A stretch of 64,000 nt of DNA from Polyangia bacterium. Lineage in GTDB: Bacteria; Myxococcota_A; Polyangia; Nannocystales; Nannocystaceae. Of the stretch, positions 1-8,800 are shown in pieces (within the stretch, counting starts at the first letter, position 1; each line of letters starts with the position of its first letter). The notes below the pieces were generated by a model. That model was given only the letters and a program-made list of their open reading frames with translations. It ran no database searches and was not told where the DNA came from. A program made the translations under genes and the position numbers. Location of the stretch: the NCBI GenBank assembly GCA_030430565.1, contig JAUIKS010000007.1:1-64000 (forward strand), read 5' to 3'.

Positions 1-66
1 GCTTAACGCCAGGGTACCCTCCGACCTCCGGGCGGCGAGCGCCTGAGCTTGTGAAGCGGACGAGCG
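1..66 (+). repeat. Local direct repeat, copy 1 (partner 184-228)
   Basis: The 5' part GCTTAACGCC and the part GGGCGGCGAGC ... TGAAGCGGA.GAG are repeated at 184-228. This copy has an extra 19 bases between the two blocks. The 277 bases before the first gene contain these repeats and no convincing coding frame. The element may continue upstream of the window. Confidence 0.45.
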
Positions 67-116
67 AGGTCGCGCTCGCCGTCCTCGGCTCGGCTCCTCC
101 CTGGCTCGCGCGCGAC
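53..116. repeat. Dispersed intergenic hairpin repeat, copy 1
   Basis: This stretch shares a block order with 44717-44790: a 14-base identical block GAAGCGGACGAGCG, then GCGCTCGCCG, then CTCCCYGGCTCGCGCGC. It contains a short hairpin (CGAGCG ... CGCTCG). The other copy lies between two convergent genes, and this one lies beyond the 3' end of the minus-strand gene at 278-889, so both may sit at transcript ends. It could be a REP-like element or a bidirectional terminator. Confidence 0.4.
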
Positions 117-183
117 CCGTGAGATCCGGCGAGACGTCGACATGACCGTTCGGGCATTTGTGCTACGCGGGCATCGGAGCGCT

Positions 184-228
184 GCTTAACGCCGGGCGGC
201 GAGCTTCTGAAGTTGTGAAGCGGAAGAG
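184..228 (+). repeat. Local direct repeat, copy 2 (partner 1-66)
   Basis: Second copy of the repeat that begins the window. It has the same GCTTAACGCC-GGGCGGCGAGC-TTGTGAAGCGGA order but lacks the 19-base insert of copy 1. Confidence 0.45.
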
Positions 229-277
229 GGCTCGGGCGCCTCGGCGATTCTTGTGCGCCTGTCGCGGGGGCCCGCGA

Positions 278-889
278 TCAGCCGCTCGTCGGGGCGGCGT
301 CGCGCTCGCCCGCGTCGCCGGTGACGTCGTCGAGCATGTAGACGACGCGGATCGTCACGCGGGCGCCGCGGCCCTCGGTCACGAAGCGCACGCCGACCTT
401 CACGTCGTAGTCCTTGAGCAGCAAGAGCAGCCCGATCCCGGACTGGTAGTCGTTCTCGCGGCTCGCCTCGAGGGTCTCGATGAACATCGTGTCGAGCGCG
501 GCCGCGTCCGCGCGCATGAGCTTTCGGACATGCGCTTCGAAGTCTCGCGCGCGCTTCTTCGACGCGCCGTTTTGGACCTCGAGCAGGACCGCGCGCGCGT
601 AGTGGCGGACGCGGACCTGGATGTCGGACTCGCGCTTGCGCGAGTACTTGGCGGCGTTCTCGAGCAGCTCCTGAAACACCGTCGAGATCCCGGTGAGGCG
701 CGGCGGCGCGTCCTCGAGGGACCTCTGGGTGTAGGCGTAGGCGACGAAGCTCGCGATCGTGTCGGAGATCAGCCCGCAGCGCCGCCAGTGGGCGGTGAGA
801 TCGATCGGCTGGAACATCAACCCGAGCTGGGCCTCCGGGATCATGTCCTCGGGGATGAAGTCGAAGTCTCCGTACGTCCGAGCGCTCAT
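278..889 (-). CDS. SpoIIAB/SiaB-like histidine-kinase-fold ATPase (slr1658-like)
   Basis: A 203-aa cytoplasmic protein with a GHKL-type ATPase N box (QELLENAAKYS, residues 73-83) and a G-box-like GIGLLLL near 151. It looks like the small regulatory kinases that phosphorylate STAS antagonists in partner-switching systems (SpoIIAB, SiaB, the cyanobacterial slr1658 type). It lacks a dimerisation/phosphoacceptor His domain, so it is not an ordinary sensor kinase. AGAGGAG lies about 8 bases before the ATG. It follows the SpoIIE-type phosphatase gene by 67 bases on the same strand, so it is probably the third gene of that operon. A paralogue of nearly the same length lies at 5029-5643; both have the motif W-R-R-C-G near residue 36. 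The substrate, presumably the STAS-like protein at 4669-5019, is inferred. Confidence 0.75.
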   Translation of the reverse strand: MSARTYGDFDFIPEDMIPEAQLGLMFQPIDLTAHWRRCGLISDTIASFVAYAYTQRSLEDAPPRLTGISTVFQELLENAAKYSRKRESDIQVRVRHYARAVLLEVQNGASKKRARDFEAHVRKLMRADAAALDTMFIETLEASRENDYQSGIGLLLLLKDYDVKVGVRFVTEGRGARVTIRVVYMLDDVTGDAGERDAAPTSG

Positions 890-956
890 CGTCTAGCTCC
901 TCTGAGGGCGAGCGGGCGGTCAGCCGGCGGCAGCGCGCGCGCGCGCGACAGGCGGC

Positions 957-2510
957 TCACGCCTTCCTCCTGACCAGGACCATGGTGATGTCGTCGAGGA
1001 CCTCGGCGCCGTTGATCCACGCGTGAATCGAGCGCTGGAGGTGACTCATGATCTCGTCCGTGGGGCGGTCTTGGACCTCGAGCAGCGCGTCGACGAAGCG
1101 CTCCCCGCCGAACATCTCGTGGTCCTCGCGCTCGGCCTCGGTCACGCCGTCCGTGAACAGCACCATCAGGTCGCCCGGGTGCAGCTCAAAGCGCGTCTCG
1201 GCGGTGAAGTCGCTGATGTCGTCGATCATCCCGACCATGAAGCCGAGGTCGACGGTGTCGATGTGCTCGACCTCGCCGGTCGCCGCCCGGACGACCAAGA
1301 CCTCTTCGTGCTGCCCGGCGAGCTGGACCACGCCCTCGTGGTAGCGCAGCAGCGCGAGCGTCAGGTTGCGCTCGTCCTTCATGCGCTCGTGGACGTTCTG
1401 GTAGAGGATCCCGTTGACGTGGTTGAGCGTCTTGACCAGGTCGAAGTCTGAGGACTCGAGCGCGGTCCGCAGGGCCGCCTGCGACATCAGCATGACGACG
1501 CCGGACGCGAGGCCGTGGTCGGTGACGTCGCCGATCACGAAGCAGGTCGAGCCGTCCGCGCCGTGCAGGACGTCGTAGATGTCGCCGCCGACCTCGTCGG
1601 CGGCCTCTTGCATCGCCGAGATCTCGAGCGCCGGGTTGGCCTGCAGCTCCTCCTGGCGCGGGAGCACCATGGCCTGGAGCCGCTGGGCGACATCGAGCTC
1701 CATGCCCATGCGGATGTTCTCCTCTTTGAGGCGCTGACGCTCGCGCGCGGCGATCTGGATCTTGTCGAGCGCGAGCGGCATCGAGTCGAGGACGCGGCCG
1801 ATCATCCCGGACTGGAAGTAGGTCGCCGCCATGACGAACAGCGTGATGAAGACCGAGACCTGGGCGTAGAGCGCGATCGGCAGGGGCACCAAGCTCTCGG
1901 CCTGCGCGGCCGCCACGCGCGCGCCGTATGCCTCCGGGTCGCTCGTCTCGAGCGCGATGAGCTCCGCGTACTCGGCCTGTGTCATCAGCGCGTAGGTGAA
2001 GTCGGCGCCGACGTTCTGCACCGCGATGTACAGGCTCAGGAGCGTGATGACGCCCCAGATCAGCGCGGCCGAGCGGCTGATGACGATGCCGGCGACGAAG
2101 ATCATCACGATGCTCAAGGTGTGGTCGAGCAGCAGGCTCGTCGCCGTGTTCGCGTTCGCGTGCACCAGCGCGAGCCCGAGCAGCTGGACGAGGAAGACCG
2201 AGCCCCACTGCGAGATCACGTTGAGGCGACGCGCGCCCTCGGTGCCCGCCAGCAGCAGCCGGAGGTTGTAGACCGCCGACCAGATGCTGAACAGGATGAT
2301 CGACGGGTACATGACCGTGTCGCGCCCTGGCTGGGGCAGGCGCCCGTTCGTCAGCAGCTGGGTCGCGACGAACACGCTGAGCACGAGGCCCACGAGCACG
2401 TTGATCAGGATGACGATGCGGCGACGGGTCTCGCGCGAGGGCTCCTCGAGGATCTCGCTGGCTTGCGCGAGCGCGTCCCCTCGCACCACCGATGACTCGT
2501 CAACCTGCAT
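957..2510 (-). CDS. Membrane-anchored SpoIIE/RsbU-type PP2C phosphatase
   Basis: A 517-aa protein. About six hydrophobic segments occupy residues 31-231, followed by a helical linker (about 240-290) and a PP2C/SpoIIE phosphatase domain. Metal-binding motifs are complete: EVGGDIYD (306-313), GDVTDHG (327-333), FTDGVTEA (452-459) and DDITMVLV (506-513). Such enzymes dephosphorylate a STAS-domain antagonist in response to a membrane signal; SiaA and RsbU are the models. The start codon overlaps the end of the upstream GNAT-methyltransferase gene by 11 bases, so the two are probably translationally coupled. The ATPase at 278-889 follows. The membrane sensor region has no recognised ligand-binding domain, so the input signal is unknown. 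Confidence 0.88.
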   Translation of the reverse strand: MQVDESSVVRGDALAQASEILEEPSRETRRRIVILINVLVGLVLSVFVATQLLTNGRLPQPGRDTVMYPSIILFSIWSAVYNLRLLLAGTEGARRLNVISQWGSVFLVQLLGLALVHANANTATSLLLDHTLSIVMIFVAGIVISRSAALIWGVITLLSLYIAVQNVGADFTYALMTQAEYAELIALETSDPEAYGARVAAAQAESLVPLPIALYAQVSVFITLFVMAATYFQSGMIGRVLDSMPLALDKIQIAARERQRLKEENIRMGMELDVAQRLQAMVLPRQEELQANPALEISAMQEAADEVGGDIYDVLHGADGSTCFVIGDVTDHGLASGVVMLMSQAALRTALESSDFDLVKTLNHVNGILYQNVHERMKDERNLTLALLRYHEGVVQLAGQHEEVLVVRAATGEVEHIDTVDLGFMVGMIDDISDFTAETRFELHPGDLMVLFTDGVTEAEREDHEMFGGERFVDALLEVQDRPTDEIMSHLQRSIHAWINGAEVLDDITMVLVRRKA

Positions 2511-4002
2511 GCTGGGCGGAGGTCTCCGTTGACGGACGCGGTCTACGCGGGGGCGCGCTGGCGGTGCTCGCGGCTCGCGGCTTGCGGTAGACGTGTGTCT
2601 CGACGTCGACGCTGATCTCGCAGCCTGACGAGAAGTACAGGTCCTGCGCGACGTCGAATTCGTCCTCGAGCTCCTCGCGCTGGCCCAGGAACGAGTACAT
2701 GCCCCAGAGCGTCACGCGCCCGAGGCGGACCTCGTCGGGGAGGAACTCGGGCGTCTCGCTCGCGGCCGTGTTCCGCAGCGTGGTCTTGAACTGGCGCTCG
2801 AGCGCGAACTCGAAGTCGCCGGCGCGCCGCGGGAGGCTCTCGAGGATCGTTCGATCGCCCTCGTAGATCGCGGCGTGGACCTTGATCATCTCGTGGATCT
2901 CGGGCGGGCCGCGGAAGGTCGCGTCGTTGATGTCGACGACGTAGAGGAGGCCGCCTGGCTTGAGCAGCCGGTTGATCTCGCGCAGCGCGAGGTCGACGTT
3001 CACGAGGTGGATGAACACGAAGCTCGCGTGCACCACGTCGAAGGACGCGTCGGGCAGCCCGGTCTGGTAGGCGCTGGCGACGTGCCAGCTGATGTCCGGC
3101 GCGGTCATGCGCGCGTACTGCAGCAGGCGCGAGGAGAGGTCGAGGCCGTGGAATTCGTAGCCCGCCAAGCCGGCGTGGGCGCGCAGCAGCGAGAGGTAGA
3201 CCCCGGAGCCCGTGCCGAGATCGAGCAGGCGCCCGGGCCCAGGCGGGAACTCGACCTGCGCGAGGCGGGGCTGCTGCTCGGCGAACAGCAGCCGGTTCTG
3301 CGCCGAGAGGCGTGGGAGCTCGTCGCTCAGCGAGAGCGGCGACGTGTAGTAGTTGGCGCGCACGTGGCCGTCGGTGGGGATCAGCTCCTCGCGCCCCTGC
3401 TGCTCGAGGAAGCGGATCAGCGAGGGGCAGTAGATCCCGAGCTGGCGCGAGAGCGCCTGCTCGCGCTGACGCGCGAAGAGATAGGCGCGCGGGTAGTCCT
3501 TCGGCGGTCGGACCATCACGACGGTTTCGTCGTCACCCGCGCCGACGCGCGCGTGCAGCCGGAACCAAAACAGGCGCCGATAGAACGACTCGAGCTCGCG
3601 GTGCGGCCCCTGCAGGATGATGAAGTCGATCGTGGGCTGGAGCGTCTCGAACACGTGCCGCGCGAGGACGCGACCCATCAGCTCGGCCAGCTTGGCGCCG
3701 CGGAACTCGGGGTCGACGACGTAGCGTCCGTAGTGGGTGACGAGGCCGGAGACCTCGGGCAGCTGCCACTGGCGGAGCTCCGGGTCGGCGCCGTCGTGGA
3801 TGAAGACAGCGACTGCAGAGACCAGGCGCTCCCCGGCGAAGCCGCACAGATGCAGCGCGGTGTCGTCCCCGGGCGCGTCCACGATCGAGGGCGGGAAGCC
3901 CTGCTCGTCCACGAGGATCTTCCGCCGGAGCGCCCGGATCACGTCACCGTGTGTCTCGATCGAGACCCAGCGGAACTGGATCGCCGGTGTCGCCTTGTTC
4001 AA
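2500..4002 (-). CDS. GNAT acetyltransferase-SAM methyltransferase fusion
   Basis: About 500 aa. The N-terminal half looks like a GNAT acyltransferase (RYVVDPEFRGAKLAELMGR, about residues 93-111, as the acetyl-CoA loop; similar to autoinducer-synthase-like GNATs). The C-terminal half is a class I methyltransferase (LLDLGTGSGVYL near 260, then a GLD acidic loop and LKPGGLLYVVD). I chose the TTG at 4002 because GGGAGG lies at ideal spacing before it. The open frame continues 90 bases to an ATG at 4092, but that ATG sits just inside a TTGACA-like promoter element and the added residues look non-conserved. The gene is first in an operon with the phosphatase and ATPase. The substrate is unknown; a small-molecule signal or modified effector is possible. 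Confidence 0.75.
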   Translation of the reverse strand: MNKATPAIQFRWVSIETHGDVIRALRRKILVDEQGFPPSIVDAPGDDTALHLCGFAGERLVSAVAVFIHDGADPELRQWQLPEVSGLVTHYGRYVVDPEFRGAKLAELMGRVLARHVFETLQPTIDFIILQGPHRELESFYRRLFWFRLHARVGAGDDETVVMVRPPKDYPRAYLFARQREQALSRQLGIYCPSLIRFLEQQGREELIPTDGHVRANYYTSPLSLSDELPRLSAQNRLLFAEQQPRLAQVEFPPGPGRLLDLGTGSGVYLSLLRAHAGLAGYEFHGLDLSSRLLQYARMTAPDISWHVASAYQTGLPDASFDVVHASFVFIHLVNVDLALREINRLLKPGGLLYVVDINDATFRGPPEIHEMIKVHAAIYEGDRTILESLPRRAGDFEFALERQFKTTLRNTAASETPEFLPDEVRLGRVTLWGMYSFLGQREELEDEFDVAQDLYFSSGCEISVDVETHVYRKPRAASTASAPPRRPRPSTETSAQHAG

Positions 4003-4078
4003 CGCGAGTCCTCCCGCGCTCGACGCAGCGCCCGTACTTGAAGATAAGCGGTACGCAGCGGCTCCAGAACGCAAGTTC

Positions 4079-4108
4079 AGGCTATCAAGCATGACATTGG
4101 GGTGTCAA
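4079..4108 (-). promoter_or_regulatory. Candidate promoter and operator of the GNAT-MTase/phosphatase operon
   Basis: On the minus strand a perfect TTGACA (4108-4103) is followed after 16-18 bases by weak -10 candidates (GATAGC or TAGCCT). An inverted repeat TGACA-TTGGGG-TGTCA (4092-4107) overlaps the -35 element and could be an operator. The -10 match is poor, so this is tentative. The rest of the 666-base gap between 4002 and 4669 shows no convincing gene. Confidence 0.3.
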
Positions 4109-4668
4109 TCAAGACGCGCCCGCGATCGCCCGCTCGGCGCGGCTGCGGACCGTGCTCTCGGTACCTACAAGCGAAATTCGTCCTCGCCCTCGTTGACGCG
4201 CGCGGGCGATTTTGTCGCGGCGCGACTCCGTCAACCATCGGCGCGAGCGACGAGCTCGCGGGCGCTCCGAGGGCTCAGCCGTCGTCGAGCGCCCGCGGTA
4301 TGTCGCGCTGACCAGGTCGCCCGCGGTCGCCACGAACCGCGCGCGAGACCGGGAGCTGCGCGTCCCCGTCAGTCGTTCGCCCGGTGATGACTCGTCGCCG
4401 TCAACGCGCCTCGCGAGCGCGGACGAAGCACAAGGCCGCGCAGGATGCCCCCGCGCGGCGATTCGAACTTCGTCGGGTGTCGAGTTCGAAACGGGTGAGG
4501 CGTATCACGATTGTTCGGTATTGCCCCTCGAGCGGAGGCCTTCGGGGGTTGAAATGTTGGGTCGACGCGACGAATGCTTCGCCCTTCTTCGTCCATACGA
4601 TCTAGGATGGACGCGCGCGAGGCTTGGGCAGCTCGGACAGCGGGAACGGACGAAAGAGAACGAGCGGG

Positions 4669-5019
4669 ATGCAGGAGAACGAAGTCGGCGGCGGCGCCTA
4701 CCGCGTGTGGGTCGAGGATGACCCGGTGACGATTCACTTCAGCGGATCGATGCGCCTGCCGATGAAGGACTACAAGCCGGTCACCGACCTGCTGAACGTC
4801 GCGCTCGAGCGCTCTCCCAAGGCGCTCGTGATGGATTTCCAGGAGCTGACGTTTCTCAACAGCTCGGGGATCAACATGGTCTTTCGCTTCGTCATCACCC
4901 TGCGGCGGCGCGGCGGCGTCGATCTCGAGGTCCGCGGCAAGAAGACCATTCAGTGGCAGACGAAGTCGCTGACGAGCGTGCGGAAGTTCCTCCCGAAGGC
5001 GCGCATCGTCCTCCTCTGA
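4669..5019 (+). CDS. STAS-like antagonist protein (slr1659/SiaC-like)
   Basis: A 116-aa protein from the ATG at 4669; an in-frame TTG 45 bases upstream is less likely because the first residues look random. The core ALVMDFQELTFLNSSGINMVFRF has the STAS signature: a beta strand, then N-S-S-G-I-N at the position of the phosphorylatable Ser in SpoIIAA-like proteins. It resembles the small cyanobacterial slr1659 family and SiaC-type antagonists. It is transcribed toward the second ATPase (5029-5643), with stops 9 bases apart, and divergently from the phosphatase operon. The likely role is the phospho-switch target of the neighbouring kinase and phosphatase. The downstream effector is not evident here. 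Confidence 0.75.
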   Translation: MQENEVGGGAYRVWVEDDPVTIHFSGSMRLPMKDYKPVTDLLNVALERSPKALVMDFQELTFLNSSGINMVFRFVITLRRRGGVDLEVRGKKTIQWQTKSLTSVRKFLPKARIVLL

Positions 5020-5028
5020 GGCGGCGCC

Positions 5029-5643
5029 TCACTCGCGGTCGAGCTCGGCGACGTCGAGCTCCATCGTCACCTGTACGTTGATGAGCTCGTCACCGTCCTC
5101 GGCCTCGCCCGGATCCTTCGATGTCTCATCCGCTGCTGGCGAGTCGTCGCTCTCCGTCAGCTCGATGGCGATACGCGCGAGGTAGTCTTTCTTGAGCGTG
5201 ACGATGCCGAGCCCGGAGGCGTCCGGGTCCTCCGTCGTCGAGTACTCCAGCTGCTCGAGGAACAAGAGCTCTGGATCCTCGGAGCAGAGCCGCTCGACCA
5301 GGCGCTGCAGCGACGCGACGTGCTTCTTGTTGGAGGTGTTCCGGGTCTGAATCCGGATCGTCTCGCCGTGGTAAATCAGCGCCAGGCTCGCGCGGCGGTG
5401 CTTCTCGGGCGAGAACTTGACCGCGTTCTCGAGCAGCTCGTTGAGCACCGTCGAGATCACGTTGCGCGCCGTGTCTTTGTGCTTGAAGTTGTAGGCGAGG
5501 AAGTCCGCGAGGAAGTCCGCGATCATCCCGCAGCGTCGCCACTGGATCACGAGGTCGAGCGGCACAAAGCGAATCACCATCTCGGAGAGAGGCTCTTCGT
5601 CGTGCGGCGTGAGGGCGTCGCCGTACTTCGTCGGATTTCCCAT
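5029..5643 (-). CDS. Second SpoIIAB/SiaB-like ATPase (slr1658-like)
   Basis: A 204-aa paralogue of the protein at 278-889. It has an N box NELLENAVKFS (68-78), GLGIVTLKKDY (144-154) and the shared W-R-R-C-G motif near residue 35. The ATG at 5643 has GAGGAG six bases upstream, and translation from it gives the same length as the paralogue. Longer upstream starts add only low-complexity residues. It has an extra acidic stretch near 167-187. It converges with the STAS-like gene, so it forms its own transcription unit. Two kinases with one phosphatase and one antagonist suggests two inputs to one switch, or one kinase acting elsewhere; the sequence does not decide. Confidence 0.75.
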   Translation of the reverse strand: MGNPTKYGDALTPHDEEPLSEMVIRFVPLDLVIQWRRCGMIADFLADFLAYNFKHKDTARNVISTVLNELLENAVKFSPEKHRRASLALIYHGETIRIQTRNTSNKKHVASLQRLVERLCSEDPELLFLEQLEYSTTEDPDASGLGIVTLKKDYLARIAIELTESDDSPAADETSKDPGEAEDGDELINVQVTMELDVAELDRE

Positions 5644-5862
5644 GCAGCTCCTCGTGCGGGATACGTTGCTGGACTCGATCGCGCCCGCTCGTACGATACC
5701 ACCGGCGAGCCCCGCGACCGGCGCGGGGAGGTCCTCGTTCTCGCGGACAAAAACGCGCACACGAGGGCTCGGGGGGCGAGATCCCGGCGCGTGCCCCCGC
5801 GGGCCGGCGCGACGCTCTTCGGACATACACCTATCCGCCGCGTGGAATCGAACTCGCGCGCG

Positions 5863-8800
5863 CTACTTTGGCGCGGGGAGGGCAGTCGGAGCCTCGGCGA
5901 CGCGCTCGCCGGCGACGAAGATCCAGCGGATGAGCTTGTCTCGTCGAACCTCGGCGTTGCCGAAGTACAGCACCTCGTCGACGAGCTGGCCGCTCGCGTC
6001 GCGCTCTCGCCGGATCGCCCGCGCGCCCGTGTGGTCGTAGACGTGCTCGACCCGGCGGCCGTCCTCGGCGGTGAAGCTCGCAACCCGACCGCGGGCGTTG
6101 AACGACCAGCTCCCCGCAGGGATCGGGCCGTCGCCGTCGACCCGATGCAGCTGCCCGGCCTCGTCGTAAAACAGCCGCTGATCGTCCAAGCGCGTCGCCG
6201 CGTGCGGCCCGAGGCCGTCGTATTTCAGCGCGTGTCGCCCCTGCTGCAGGAGGTTGCCGTCGTCGGTGTAGCGCCACGAGAGATCGCCGTAGGCCGCCTC
6301 CGCCGCGACGAGGCGACGCAGATCGTCGTAGCGAAAGCGCTGATCGAGCGCCGGTGAGCGCGGCGTCGCGCCGACGAGATCCGTGGTCTCGGCCAGCAGC
6401 CCCGCCGCGTCGTATTGGTGCGAGAGCTCGCGCAGCCTCGCGCCGCTCGTGCGCGTCGCCGACTCTGCGAGCACACGCCCGGCGCGGTCGAGCGCGCGCC
6501 CGACGATGACGCCGTCCGCTCGGCGCATACTCGTCCAGCGACCGAGCGCGTCGTGCTCGACCGACTCGACGAAGCCCGGCGCGGCGATCTCGAGGCCCTG
6601 GAGATCGAGCGTGTGCTCGAGGGTGGTCCCGTCGGGGAAGCGCTCGCGTAGCAAGCGGCCCTGGGCGTCGAACTCCGCGCCGCGGGAGAGCGTGATCGCG
6701 TGCTTGAGCCCCGTGAAGCGACGCGTCTCGCCGACCACGCGCCCGCGCTCGTCGTGGACGTAGTCGACCGTCCCCGCCGCGTCCTCGACCCCAACCAGCC
6801 GCCCGATCGAGCGCGCCGCGTCTCGCCCCGCGCTGCGGACCCGAGGGCGATCGTAATAGTAGCGCGCGTGATCCTCGAGCGCGCCCTCCGGGGTGAACGC
6901 CTTGGTCGTGCGCAGTCGTCCCGCGGGGTCGAACGTCCACTCGACGCGCGCGCCCGTGGCGTCGACTCGCTCGCGCAGGCGACCGGTCGCGTCGAAGCGC
7001 TGCGTGATCAGGCCGGCGTCGGGTGAGTCGATCACGCGCAGGCTCCCCAGGCCGTCGCGCTCGTAGAGCGTCTCGTGGCCCTCGGGGTCGACATGCGCGA
7101 TCAGCTGATCGGCGGCGTCGTAGCGGTAGCGGTGGACGATCGCCCGATCCTCCAGGAGGTCTGTGATCTCGACGACGCGGCCCAGGCCGTCGACGCTCGT
7201 CCGTCGCGGCGTGTCGGCGTAGCGACCGTCCAGCGCGCTCGAGAACAGATCCTCGTGATCCTGCTGCTCGCTGCGCAGCGGCCCGTGGATGATCTGGGTA
7301 ACGCGGCCGTCCGCGTCGACGCGCTCGCGCTCGCGGCCGAGCGCGTCGCGGCACCGCGACTCGGCTGGCCACGCTGGATCGAGCGCAGGCGCGGCGCCCA
7401 GCTCGAGCGCGCTCGTCGGGACAAATTGTCCGGAGACCCGCGTCGCGAGCTCGCCGTCGATCGCGTAGGAGACGGCCTCGGCGAGCACCGCTCGTTCACC
7501 TTCACCGGCCTCGTGGACGCGCTGACGCAGGCGCCCCATACCGTCCAGGTGCTGGATCTCGCGGGCCGCTCGCGGATCGTCCGAGCGCTGGCGCTCGTAG
7601 GCGACGATCGCCGGCGGCGTCGCGCCGTCGACGAAGTACGCGAACGCGGCGGTGGGCAGCGCGCGCGAGTCACCCGGCTCGATGATGGCGGTGACGCGCC
7701 CGAGCCCGTCGACGGCGATCTCGGTGCTCTGCCCGCTCGGGTCGGTTACCTCGATCGGTACGCCGAAGCGCGCGTCCCAGCGCGCGCGCACGAGCAGCGC
7801 GTCCACGCCGGTGGCGCCGTCGAGCACGAGGCGCTCCTCGATCGGGAAGCGACCGGCGTCGTCGTAGACCCGGGTCAGCCGTCCATCCTCGGCGTCGCGC
7901 AGCTCGACGATGTTGCCGCGCTCATCCAGCGTCTGTCGCAGCTCGTCGACCCACTCGTCGTCCTCGACCCAGCGCGCGCGTCGGCTCAGCGCGCCGCGGG
8001 GACCGAGCTCACCCAGGTCGAGGCCGCGCAGCGCCGGGCCGTCGTAATAAAAGCGCGTCGCGGACACGCGCGCGCCGTCGCCGTCCGTGACCTCCGTCCA
8101 CGCGACGCGATCGCGGGGCCCCCACGCGTCCTGCGGCGCGGCGTAGGTGTACACCGTGACGCGCTCGTCACCCTCGAGGTCGGCGTCGGTCTCGGGGTCG
8201 ACGCGACCCAGCTCGCGCTGCTCGAGCACGTTGCCCCACTCGTCGTGGTCCCACTCGCTGCGCACCCGCGCCATCGCGTGCTCGTCCGCGCCCTCGAGAT
8301 GATCGACCACGGTCGCGCTGCGCCGGGCGACGCGGACATGGCCCGACTCGTGCTCGTGCACCGTGTACTCGCTCCGCTCGCGGCGCAGCAGACCCTCGGG
8401 ACCCCAGGTCTCCTGCGCGACGAGCAGCTGCTTGCGGGCCTCGGACTCGCGACCCAGATCGTAGTCGCTGTGGACCGTGCGCTCGTCGGCGAACTCGTCG
8501 CCCGCGCGCCGCTCGCTGAGCCGCGCGAAGCCGCGGAACTCGGCGCGCGAGGGGTCGTACCACCCGTCGCGGTAGCCGTACTCGACGACGCGTCGCCAGC
8601 CGAATCCGTCGTCCTCGACGGTGCGCGTCACCACCGGCGTCTGGGTCGGCACCGTCGTCTCCCACGGCTCGCCGTCCTCGCGCGCCCGCGCCGACAAGCC
8701 GGCCGCAGTGTCGTACTCGAGCTCTAAGCTGTAGCCGAGGCCGTTCTCGAAGCGCGTGAGGAGACCTGGCTTCTCCGACATGAATTCCCAAGCCCGCCAG

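Noticed and set aside
158..973. Long plus-strand open frame opposite the ATPase gene
   Set aside because: It mirrors codon bias of the minus-strand gene. Long antisense frames of this kind occur opposite nearly every gene here, because GC-rich codon bias removes stops from the other strand.
4003..4668. Short open frames in the divergent gap before the STAS-like gene
   Set aside because: They are Arg/Ser-rich, lack ribosome binding sites and overlap on both strands; treated as non-coding regulatory DNA.
5840..5870. tRNA-like T-arm (GAGTTCGATTCC on the minus strand)
   Set aside because: The T stem does not pair and no acceptor, D or anticodon arm can be drawn around it.
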